Assembly: GCA_035762085.1 (NCBI GenBank)
Contig: DASTPT010000134.1
Span: 1-30,489, forward strand
DNA length: 30,489 nucleotides
Origin: HRBIN12 sp035762085
Lineage (GTDB): Bacteria; Actinomycetota; UBA4738; HRBIN12
Direction: 5' to 3'
The number at the start of each line of letters is the position of its first letter. Positions within the stretch are counted from its first letter, which is position 1. This document shows, piece after piece, positions 1-6,850 of this stretch. Below the pieces are notes generated by a model. It did not search any database and had not been told where the DNA came from. It saw only the letters and a list, made by a program, of their open reading frames with translations. A program made the position numbers and the translations under genes.

Positions 1-426
1 CGCCTCCTGCTCGGCGGCCGCGGCGATCGCCGGCCCGTCCACCCCGCGGTGCCCGGCCGGGTAGCGCGACAGGCGCGAGGCGGCGCGGCGCAACAGCGTG
101 ACGGCACCGTGGGCGTTCCCGCGAAGCAGGTGCACGAACCCGGCGCCGAGCTGCGAGAGCCCCTTGAACAGCTCGGCGTCCTCGGTGTCCCGGGCCTGCT
201 TCCAGGCCGTCTCCCATGCCTCGTGGGCGGGGAAGAATCGGCCGGCGTTGAAGTGCGCTCGGCCGAGCGCATGGTTCTGCTCGAGCGGGAGCGAGTCGAA
301 GTCCTCGAGTTCGAGCGTGTTCGGCGCGTCCCACGCCTGGGGGCGACCCAGGTGGTCGCGCGGCCGCTCCGGCTTGTTCCGGCGCTCCGTGGGCCTGCCG
401 GTCTTGCCCGTCGCCTCCGGCCTCAT
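1..426 (-). CDS. DUF309 domain protein (3' end cut by window edge)
   Basis: This leftward gene runs off the window, so only its first 142 codons are seen. After a basic, proline-rich N-terminus (about 45 residues), it carries the DUF309 core: a stretch reading HFNAGRFFPAHEAWETAW at about residues 60-78, followed by LFKGLSQLGAGFVHLLRGN. This matches the small helical family of PF03745, whose biochemical role is unknown to me. The ATG at 426 is chosen because a TACGAT -10 element lies only 6 nt upstream, which fits a leaderless transcript. It is divergent from the AI-2E-family permease with about 84 bp between the start codons. The family call is confident; no function can be assigned. Confidence 0.85.
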   Translation of the reverse strand, partial: MRPEATGKTGRPTERRNKPERPRDHLGRPQAWDAPNTLELEDFDSLPLEQNHALGRAHFNAGRFFPAHEAWETAWKQARDTEDAELFKGLSQLGAGFVHLLRGNAHGAVTLLRRAASRLSRYPAGHRGVDGPAIAAAAEQEA

Positions 427-432
427 CGGGGC

Positions 433-438
433 ATCGTA
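433..438 (-). promoter_or_regulatory. -10 element (TACGAT), leaderless type, DUF309 gene
   Basis: TACGAT on the minus strand ends 6 nt before the ATG at 426, the spacing expected if transcription begins at or next to the start codon. No convincing -35 hexamer is seen. Confidence 0.6.
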
Positions 439-497
439 GCCTCGGATCGCGCGAACGCGGTGATGCGTCCGTGCTGGCACGTCCCCTCGCCCGTGAC

Positions 498-503
498 TAC
501 GCT
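498..503 (+). promoter_or_regulatory. -10 element (TACGCT), leaderless type, AI-2E-family permease
   Basis: TACGCT is followed by 7 nt and then the ATG at 511. It fixes the start of the permease gene, since the open frame continues well upstream through DNA belonging to the divergent gene. Confidence 0.6.
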
Positions 504-510
504 GCCTGCG

Positions 511-1770
511 ATGGACCCCGAGCCCACCGTCCCGATCCTCGATCCCCCGCCCGACCGGGACGATCACGATCGCATGCCGCCCTGGATCCCTCGCGTGCTG
601 CTGCTCGTGGTGCTCACGTACTTCCTCGCGCTCCTCGCGCTCGCCGCGTTCCGGCAGCTCCGCAACATCATCCTGTGGCTGATCGCGGCGCTGTTCCTGT
701 CGTTCGCGCTCGAGCCCGCGGTCAACTGGCTCGCCGCCCGCGGGTGGCGCCGCGGGACGGCGACGACGGTCGTGATCCTCGGACTGGCGGTCCTGGCGCT
801 CGTCGCCGTGGCAGCGATGGTCCCGCTCGTGGTCGACCAGGTCCAGGAGCTCATCCGACGCGTCCCGGACTGGCTCGACCAGATCAGCGTCTACACCCGA
901 CAGTGGTTCGACGTCGAGCTCACGGGCGAGAAGATCCTGCGGCAGATCACTCGGGCGCAGCAGAACGTCGCCTCGCTCGCCTCCAACGTCGCGTCGGTCG
1001 GCCAGTTCATCCTCGGGCTCATCTTCCAGGTCCTCACGATCGGGCTGTTCACCTTCTATCTGGTCGCCGACGCGCCCCGGTTCCGCCGGACGGTCTGTTC
1101 CGTGCTGCCGCCGCGCCGGCAGCGGGAGGTCCTCGCGGCCTGGGAGATCGCCGTGGACAAGACGGGCGGCTACCTGTACTCGCGGCTGCTGCTCGCGGCG
1201 ATCTCGTCCCTCGTGTCGTTCTTCGTCCTTTCGGTGCTCGGCGTCCCGTTCGCGATCCCGCTCGCGCTGTTCCTCGGGTTCGTCTCGCAGTTCATCCCCG
1301 TGATCGGCACGTACATCGCGGCGGCCGTGCCCCTACTCGTCGCGCTGCTCGAGGACCCCTGGACCGCCCTGTTCTTCCTGGTCTACGTGGTCGTGTACCA
1401 GCAGATCGAGAACTACCTGCTGGCGCCGAGGATCACCGCGCGCACGATGGCGCTGCATCCCGCGGTGGCGTTCTTCGCGGCGCTCGCGGGCGGGTCGATC
1501 TCGGGCCTGCTCGGCGCGTTCATGGCGCTGCCCGCCGCGGCGATCATCCAGGCCACGATCTCCACGTACATGACCCGCCACGAGGTGGTCGAGTCCGAGC
1601 TCACGCGCGAGGAGGTCGAGCAGGTCGCCGAGGAGGCGGCCGAGGGGGAGCGCGGGGGCGCCGACGACCGTCCCGAGGGGGAGCGCGGGGGCGCCGACGA
1701 CCGTCCCGACGGACTGCTCGAGCGCCTCGGCGACCGCCTGCGCCGCGACGACCGGGACCCGAAGGCCTGA
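511..1770 (+). CDS. AI-2E family transporter (putative permease)
   Basis: A 419-residue integral membrane protein of the PF01594 family (YdiK/TqsA/PerM-like). Members include the E. coli AI-2 exporter TqsA and other permeases, so the substrate cannot be inferred. Hydrophobic segments are seen near residues 25-70, 85-107, 165-190 and from about 230 to 375, with the soluble amphipathic region after the third segment typical of the family. The family signature PVIGTYIA and the stretch YQQIENYLLAPRI are present. The frame is open upstream to 49, but ATG 511 is preferred because a TACGCT -10 element sits 7 nt before it and upstream sequence belongs to the divergent DUF309 gene. The C-terminus is a charged tail that holds a perfect 33-bp tandem duplication. 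The flavoenzyme gene starts 3 nt after its stop, so the two are probably co-transcribed. Confidence 0.88.
   Translation: MDPEPTVPILDPPPDRDDHDRMPPWIPRVLLLVVLTYFLALLALAAFRQLRNIILWLIAALFLSFALEPAVNWLAARGWRRGTATTVVILGLAVLALVAVAAMVPLVVDQVQELIRRVPDWLDQISVYTRQWFDVELTGEKILRQITRAQQNVASLASNVASVGQFILGLIFQVLTIGLFTFYLVADAPRFRRTVCSVLPPRRQREVLAAWEIAVDKTGGYLYSRLLLAAISSLVSFFVLSVLGVPFAIPLALFLGFVSQFIPVIGTYIAAAVPLLVALLEDPWTALFFLVYVVVYQQIENYLLAPRITARTMALHPAVAFFAALAGGSISGLLGAFMALPAAAIIQATISTYMTRHEVVESELTREEVEQVAEEAAEGERGGADDRPEGERGGADDRPDGLLERLGDRLRRDDRDPKA
1642..1707 (+). repeat. Perfect 33-bp tandem duplication inside the permease gene
   Basis: Two adjacent identical 33-bp units (1642-1674 and 1675-1707) encode EGERGGADDRP twice in the charged C-terminal tail. 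The unit length is a multiple of three, so copy-number change keeps the frame. Confidence 0.95.
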
Positions 1771-1773
1771 GCG

Positions 1774-2880
1774 GTGCCGCAGGAGTACGACGTCGTCGTC
1801 ATCGGCGGCGGCGCGATGGGCACCGCCGCCGCCCGGACGCTCGCCGAGCGCGGTCGGGCGACCCTGCTCCTCGAACGCTTCCAGATCGGGCACGCACACG
1901 GCAGCTCGGGCGGGCAGACGAGGATCTTCCGGCTGGCGCACGAGGATCCGCGGGACGTCCAGATGGCGCGCCTGGCCCTGGATGCATGGCGCGAGCTCGA
2001 GGACCGCGCCGGCGAACCGCTGCTCCGCACGACCGGCGGGGTCGACGTCGGTGCCGCCGTCCGCCGGATCGCCGAGGCGATGGAGGCGGCGTCGGTCCCG
2101 GTCGCCCGGACGCGGACCGAGGCGATCTCGGAGCGGTGGCCGGGGCTGCGGCTCCCGCCCGGTGAGGCACTCGTCCAGGAGGACGCCGGGGTGATCATGG
2201 CGGCACGGACCGTGCGCGCACAGGCGCGCCTGGCGGCCGAGGCGGGCGCGACCGTCGTGACGGACGCGCAGGTGGTGCGGCTGTCGGCGACCGGGTTCGG
2301 CGTGGACCTCGAGACCGCCGACGCCTCGTACCACGCGACGATCGCCGTTCTGACGGCGGGAGCGTGGACGGACGGCCTGCTCGCGCAGGCCGCGGCTCGG
2401 CTGTCGCTGGTTCCGACGCTCGAGCAGGTCACGTACTTCGAGCTCGAGGAGCCCTCGCCCATGCCGGTCGTCCTGGATCGGACGGCGGCGCCCGAGCCGT
2501 CCACCTACGTGGTGCCGAACCCAGAGCGGCCGGGCGCGTTCAAGATCGGGCTCCACCACGCCGGACCGCCGGTCGACCCCGACGACCGAGCCGAGGGCCT
2601 TGACCCCGGACGGGAGCGAGCGGTCGTCGCGTACGCAGCGGAGCGCTTCGCGCCGCACCACCCGGCGGGGCCCAGCGAGACCTGTCTGTACACGAACACG
2701 CCGGACGGGGTGTTCGTCCTCGATCGCCGCGGACCACTCGTGATCGGCTCGGCGTGCAACGGGCACGGGTTCAAGTTCGCGCCGCTGGTCGGCCGGATCC
2801 TGGCCGACCTGGCGACGGCCCAGCCGGCGCCGATGGCGATCGAGCGCTTCCTCGCGACCCGGCCCTCGCTCGCCGGCTGA
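1774..2880 (+). CDS. Sarcosine oxidase / N-methylamino acid oxidase-like FAD enzyme (DAO family)
   Basis: A 368-residue flavoprotein of the DAO superfamily, closest by motif to monomeric sarcosine oxidase (MSOX) and N-methyl-L-tryptophan oxidase (SolA). Such enzymes oxidise N-methylated amino acids with O2 to give formaldehyde and H2O2. The N-terminal dinucleotide-binding motif VVIGGGAMG is at about residues 8-16, followed by the MSOX-like stretch SSGGQTRIFR. Near the C-terminus CLYTNTPDGVF places a cysteine at residue 304, matching the MSOX cysteine that binds FAD covalently, and the later GHGFKFAP block is also typical. Start is GTG 1774, 3 nt after the permease stop, which suggests translational coupling. 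The true substrate is unknown; other secondary-amine oxidases of the family are possible. Confidence 0.85.
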   Translation: MPQEYDVVVIGGGAMGTAAARTLAERGRATLLLERFQIGHAHGSSGGQTRIFRLAHEDPRDVQMARLALDAWRELEDRAGEPLLRTTGGVDVGAAVRRIAEAMEAASVPVARTRTEAISERWPGLRLPPGEALVQEDAGVIMAARTVRAQARLAAEAGATVVTDAQVVRLSATGFGVDLETADASYHATIAVLTAGAWTDGLLAQAAARLSLVPTLEQVTYFELEEPSPMPVVLDRTAAPEPSTYVVPNPERPGAFKIGLHHAGPPVDPDDRAEGLDPGRERAVVAYAAERFAPHHPAGPSETCLYTNTPDGVFVLDRRGPLVIGSACNGHGFKFAPLVGRILADLATAQPAPMAIERFLATRPSLAG

Positions 2881-2918
2881 GGCCCGAGCGACGAGCCGCG
2901 CATTCGCGATGCGGACCG

Positions 2919-2924
2919 TAGGCT
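2919..2924 (+). promoter_or_regulatory. -10 element (TAGGCT) for the VIT1/CCC1-like gene
   Basis: TAGGCT lies 9 nt before ATG 2934, slightly further than in the other leaderless-type promoters of the window but compatible with a 0-3 nt leader. Confidence 0.5.
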
Positions 2925-2933
2925 GTGTGCGCC

Positions 2934-3752
2934 ATGGCCGACCTGTCGCCCGAGGACCGCATCACGAAGGAGCGGGTGCCCGTGCTCGCGGGGGTGATGC
3001 GCCGGCTCCGCGCCCGCAGGCCTCCGGTCGTGCCGCACGAGGGTCCCGTCGACGGCGAGCAGCGGACGGGCGGGCGATCCGGCGCGCTCCGCGCGGGGAT
3101 CTTCGGCGCGAACGACGGGCTCGTGTCCAACCTCTCGCTCATCATGGGCGTCGCCGCCGCCGGAGCTGAGAACGAGATCGTGATCCTCGCCGGCGTCGCC
3201 GGCCTGCTCGCCGGCGCGTTCTCGATGGCGGCGGGCGAATACATCTCGATGCGCGTGCAGCGCGAGGTGTTCGAGCGGCTGATCCACCTCGAGGCGCACG
3301 AGATCGGCACGGACCACGCCGGCGAGCGTGAGGAGCTGGCCGAGCTGTACCGGCGCAAGGGCATCAGCGCCGAGCTCGCCGACCGTCTGGCCGACGAACT
3401 GATGCGCGACCCCCAGATGGCGCTCGAGACGCACGCACGCGAGGAGCTGGGGCTCGACCCTCAGGAGGGGCTCGGCTCGCCGTGGGCCGCGGCGGTCTCG
3501 TCGTTCGCCACGTTCGCCGCCGGGGCCCTCGTCCCCTTGGTCCCCTTCTGGTTCGGCTCGGGGGACGGCGCCGTGATCGCGTCGGCGGTCCTGTCGATCC
3601 TCGCGCTTTTCGCGGTCGGTTCGGGGATGTCGTACCTGACCGGCCGGAGCTTCGTGGTCTCGGGTCTGCGGATGATGCTGATCGGCGCCGCCGCGGCGGC
3701 GATCACCTACGCGGTCGGCTCGCTCCTGGAGGTCGGCACCAGCACGATCTGA
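2934..3752 (+). CDS. VIT1/CCC1 family Fe/Mn transporter
   Basis: A 272-residue membrane protein of the CCC1/VIT1 family, which moves Fe2+ or Mn2+ out of the cytoplasm (vacuolar import in eukaryotes; metal efflux or detoxification is likely in bacteria). After a soluble, charged N-terminus of about 45 residues comes the signature FGANDGLVSNLSLIMGV, then a second TM helix ending in MAAGEYISMRVQREVFE, the conserved metal-pathway segment. A glutamate-rich cytoplasmic helical region follows (about residues 110-180), then three C-terminal TM helices. GTG 2925 is in frame, but ATG 2934 fits the TAGGCT element better. It is convergent with the MarR gene, 18 bp apart. Confidence 0.88.
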   Translation: MADLSPEDRITKERVPVLAGVMRRLRARRPPVVPHEGPVDGEQRTGGRSGALRAGIFGANDGLVSNLSLIMGVAAAGAENEIVILAGVAGLLAGAFSMAAGEYISMRVQREVFERLIHLEAHEIGTDHAGEREELAELYRRKGISAELADRLADELMRDPQMALETHAREELGLDPQEGLGSPWAAAVSSFATFAAGALVPLVPFWFGSGDGAVIASAVLSILALFAVGSGMSYLTGRSFVVSGLRMMLIGAAAAAITYAVGSLLEVGTSTI

Positions 3753-3770
3753 GCCGCTCCGGCGCGCGGG

Positions 3771-4211
3771 TCATGCCTCCGGTTCCTCCGGTCCCAGCCC
3801 CACCAGCTCCTCGAGGGCGTCGCGCAGCGTCTCGTACCGACGATCGCCCAGGTCGCGACGGGCGCGAGCCTCGAGGGCGGCCGCCGCGCGCCGCGCCTCG
3901 GCGACGTAGCGGCGCCCGCGGGCGGTCAGCCGGACGACCTTGGCGCGCGCGTCCTCCGGGTCGGGCACCCGGCGCACGTACCCCCGTTGCTCCAGGTCGT
4001 CGACGACGAGCATCATGCCCTGCTTCGTCATCCGGGCGCGCCGGGCGAGCTCGGTCAGGCGCGTACCGGTCCGCCGGTCGATGTGCAGGAACACCACGGC
4101 GTGTCCCGGGCGGGCGTCCGGGTAGCCCCGCTCGGCGAGCGTCGCGACGAGCTCGGCGCCCAGGGCGCGATGTGCCTCGAGCAACAGCCGGCCGAGATCG
4201 GGGTCCGTCAC
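3771..4211 (-). CDS. MarR family transcriptional regulator
   Basis: A 146-residue winged-helix regulator. The DNA-binding core runs from about residue 49 to 99: TRLTELARRARMTKQGMMLV is the recognition-helix region and DLEQRGYVRRVPDPEDARAK the wing with the family's D-x-R pattern. Helices on either side form the expected dimer interface. Start is GTG 4211; CATGAT 6 nt upstream (4218-4223, minus strand) could be its -10 element. It is divergent from the GNAT gene, with 73 bp between the starts, so that short region is the obvious place for its operator, although I see no clear palindrome there. Ligand unknown; MarR proteins often answer to phenolics or oxidants. Confidence 0.88.
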   Translation of the reverse strand: MTDPDLGRLLLEAHRALGAELVATLAERGYPDARPGHAVVFLHIDRRTGTRLTELARRARMTKQGMMLVVDDLEQRGYVRRVPDPEDARAKVVRLTARGRRYVAEARRAAAALEARARRDLGDRRYETLRDALEELVGLGPEEPEA

Positions 4212-4270
4212 CCGCCCATCATGCGTCGTGGGGCCTCGACCCGTCTATCTGCTTGACCGTTCGGTTCGGC

Positions 4271-4276
4271 TACCCT
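4271..4276 (+). promoter_or_regulatory. -10 element (TACCCT), leaderless type, GNAT gene
   Basis: TACCCT is followed by 8 nt and GTG 4285. A TTGACC hexamer at 4253-4258 resembles a -35 box, but its 12-bp spacer is too short for normal promoter geometry. Confidence 0.55.
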
Positions 4277-4284
4277 GCCCGACC

Positions 4285-4779
4285 GTGACCCTCGAGGTGC
4301 GAGAGGCCCTGTCGCACGACCACGCGGAGGCCGGGGAGGTGACCGCGCTCGCGTATCGCGAGTTCGTCCGGCCCGGCGACCCGGACTGGGAGGAGTACCT
4401 CCGGCGGCTCGCCGACGTCGAGGGCCGGGCCAGCATCGCCGTCGTGTTCATCGCCGTCGAGGAGGGCAGGGTCCTCGGCAGCGCCACGCTCGAGGTCGGA
4501 GAGCGGATCGAGTCCGACGACCCGCCCCTGCCGCCGGACGAGGCGCACATCCGGATGCTCGGCGTCCATCCCGACGCGCGTCGCCGAGGGATCGCCCGCA
4601 TGCTGATCGACGCGTGCATCGAGCGCGCCCGCGCGATGGGCAAGACACGGTTGTCGCTCCACACGACGTACCGCATGAAGGTGGCCCGCGCGATGTACGA
4701 GGCGATGGGGTTCCGGCGGCTGCCCGACCGCGTGTTCCCGGACGGCTTCGTGCTCCTCACCTACGAGCGGGCGATCTGA
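4285..4779 (+). CDS. GNAT family N-acetyltransferase
   Basis: A 164-residue protein with the GNAT fold that transfers an acetyl group from acetyl-CoA to an unknown amine. Motif A, the acetyl-CoA pyrophosphate loop, is visible as HPDARRRGIARMLIDACIER (the R/Q-x-x-G-x-A pattern as RRRGIA) near residues 96-115. The C-terminal part ends with MYEAMGFRRLPDR, the usual motif B helix plus strand. GTG 4285 is preferred to upstream in-frame codons because a TACCCT element stands 8 nt in front of it. It is divergent from marR, which may control it. Its stop is only 3 nt from the stop of the convergent ABC transporter gene. Confidence 0.88.
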   Translation: MTLEVREALSHDHAEAGEVTALAYREFVRPGDPDWEEYLRRLADVEGRASIAVVFIAVEEGRVLGSATLEVGERIESDDPPLPPDEAHIRMLGVHPDARRRGIARMLIDACIERARAMGKTRLSLHTTYRMKVARAMYEAMGFRRLPDRVFPDGFVLLTYERAI

Positions 4780-4782
4780 CGA

Positions 4783-6756
4783 TCAGCCCCCGCTCCCGGT
4801 GCGGAGGACCTCGCCGGAGGACAGGATCACGCCGTCCTCGCACTCGGCCTGGACGAGGCCGCCCCGGAACTGCTGCTCGTAGAGGCGCGCGTAGAGGCCG
4901 CCGCGCTCCAGCAGCTCGTCGTGGGTCCCGCGTTCGACGATCCGGCCCCGCTCCACGACGAAGATGACGTCCGCCTGCAGGATCGTCGACAGGCGGTGGG
5001 CGATCGCGATCGTCGTGCGACCGTGCATCAGCGGCTCGAGTGCCGCCTGCACCAAGCGCTCGGAGGTGGTGTCCAGGCTGGAGGTCGCCTCGTCGAGGAT
5101 CAGGATCCGCGGGTCCTTCAGGATGACCCGCGCGATCGCCAGCCGCTGCTTCTCGCCGCCCGAGAGCTTGTACCCGCGCTCGCCGACGACGGTGTCGAAC
5201 CCGTCGGGCAGCTCCACGATCCGGTCGTGGATGTTCGCCGCCCGCGCCGCCTCCTCGAGCTCGTCCTCCGTGGCGTCCGGCTTCCCGTACAGGAGGTTGC
5301 GACGGATCGTGGTGTGGAACAGATAGGTCTCCTGCGTGACCACCCCGATCAGATCCCCGAGGGACTCGAGCGCGATCCTCCGCACGTCGACCCCGTCGAC
5401 CGTGACCGACCCGCGCTGCACGTCGTACAGGCGCGGCACCAGGTACGTGATGGTGGTCTTGCCGGCGCCGCTCGGTCCCACGAGCGCGGCGAGCTGTCCC
5501 GGCCGGATCTGCAGGTCCACGCCCTCGAGCGTCCACTCGCGCATCGCGTCGTCGCGCAGGGCGTCCGTCGGGCTGACCGGGGTGGTCTGCTCCGGCGGGG
5601 TGTCGTAATGGAACCACACGCCGTGGAGCGCCACCTCCCCGCGGACGTCCCGGGGCGAGAGCGTGACGGCGCCGGGGGCATCCTCGATCTCCTGCGGCAT
5701 GTCGAGGTACTCGAAGATCCGGTCGAACAGCGCCATCGAGGAGTGCACCTCGGTCGAGACCTGCAGCATCGAGCCGATCGGGAAGAACAGGCGGGACTGC
5801 AGCGTCGTGAAGGACACCAGCGTGCCCCCCGTGATGGCCGCCGTCGCGAGCGGGTCGTTGTCCAGCACCCACCCCGCTACCAGGTACACGAGCGCCGGCG
5901 TGATCGCGAAGAACGTGCCGACCACGGCGAAGAACGACCGGCCGATCATCGTCTGGCGGATCTGCAGGCCGGTGAGCCGCTCGTTCTCCGTGCTGAATCG
6001 GTCGCGCTCGAACCGCTGGCGCCCGAACGTCTTCGAGAGCAGGATGCCCGAGACCGACAACGTCTCCTCGGTCACCGCCGTGAGGTCCGCGAGCGTCTTC
6101 GCCGTGCTCGTCGCCACCTCACGCCGGGCCCGCCCGACCTTCACAGTGAGCCACAGGAACAACGGCAGCATCGACAGCGACAGGACCGTGAGCTGCCACG
6201 ACAACAGGAGCATCGCGACGAGCGTGCTGATGATGACGACGACGTTCGACAGGATGCTCGACATCGTGTCGGTGACGACCAACTGGACCCCCCCGACGTC
6301 GTTCGCCAGCCGGGACTGGATCTCGCCGGTCCGGGTCGTGGTGAAGAACCGCAGCGGCATCGCCTGCAGGTGCGTGTAGAGCGAGTTACGCAGGTCCTGC
6401 ATCACGCGAAGCCCGACCAGGTTGGACAGGTACGTCTGCCCGATCCCGATGACCGAGGTCACGATCGGGATCGCGATCATCAGCCCGGCGTACAGGTAGA
6501 GGTTCGACATGTTCGGGCACGGCTGGCCGTCGCAGACGTTCGCCGGGTTCCCGAACAGCGCCTTGTCGAACACCTCCTTGATCAACAAGGGGTTCACGAC
6601 GCCGAGCCCCGCCGTCACGACGATCGCGAGCGCGACCAGGTTCACCTTCCCGCGGTACGGACGGAACGTCGCGACCACGCGCCGCACCGTCGTGCGCTTG
6701 ATCGGGCGCTGCTCGTCCTCCGAGTAGGGACGCGAGAACCGGCCGTGGCCACGCAT
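4783..6756 (-). CDS. ABC transporter, fused TM and ATP-binding domains (MsbA/multidrug-exporter type)
   Basis: A 657-residue half-transporter that would work as a dimer in the membrane. The transmembrane domain covers about residues 25-330 with six helices. An extracytoplasmic loop after TM1 contains two cysteines (NVCDGQPCP). The ATPase domain follows from about 370: Walker A GPSGAGKTT near 426, signature LSGGEKQ near 530, Walker B ILILDEATSSLD near 550, and H-loop IAHRLS. An extra segment of about 25 residues (TPPEQTTPVSPTDALRDDAM) sits between the first ATPase strands, ahead of Walker A. The frame is open 13 codons further, but ATG 6756 fits a TATCCT -10 element 7 nt upstream. Substrate unknown; the family exports lipids, peptides or drugs. 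Divergent from the FtsX-type permease. Confidence 0.9.
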   Translation of the reverse strand: MRGHGRFSRPYSEDEQRPIKRTTVRRVVATFRPYRGKVNLVALAIVVTAGLGVVNPLLIKEVFDKALFGNPANVCDGQPCPNMSNLYLYAGLMIAIPIVTSVIGIGQTYLSNLVGLRVMQDLRNSLYTHLQAMPLRFFTTTRTGEIQSRLANDVGGVQLVVTDTMSSILSNVVVIISTLVAMLLLSWQLTVLSLSMLPLFLWLTVKVGRARREVATSTAKTLADLTAVTEETLSVSGILLSKTFGRQRFERDRFSTENERLTGLQIRQTMIGRSFFAVVGTFFAITPALVYLVAGWVLDNDPLATAAITGGTLVSFTTLQSRLFFPIGSMLQVSTEVHSSMALFDRIFEYLDMPQEIEDAPGAVTLSPRDVRGEVALHGVWFHYDTPPEQTTPVSPTDALRDDAMREWTLEGVDLQIRPGQLAALVGPSGAGKTTITYLVPRLYDVQRGSVTVDGVDVRRIALESLGDLIGVVTQETYLFHTTIRRNLLYGKPDATEDELEEAARAANIHDRIVELPDGFDTVVGERGYKLSGGEKQRLAIARVILKDPRILILDEATSSLDTTSERLVQAALEPLMHGRTTIAIAHRLSTILQADVIFVVERGRIVERGTHDELLERGGLYARLYEQQFRGGLVQAECEDGVILSSGEVLRTGSGG

Positions 6757-6763
6757 GGAAGTC

Positions 6764-6769
6764 AGGATA
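6764..6769 (-). promoter_or_regulatory. -10 element (TATCCT), leaderless type, ABC exporter
   Basis: On the minus strand TATCCT is followed by 7 nt and ATG 6756. It supports the shorter form of the transporter. Confidence 0.6.
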
Positions 6770-6850
6770 CGGCGGGGCACCGATACGGCAGCCACGTCGC
6801 TGTCGCCGCGCCCAAGAGCCCGGGCACACCGATCCGACGTACTGACAGGC

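Noticed and set aside
4253..4258. TTGACC as a -35 box for the GNAT gene
   Set aside because: The spacer to TACCCT would be only 12 bp, too short for a standard promoter.
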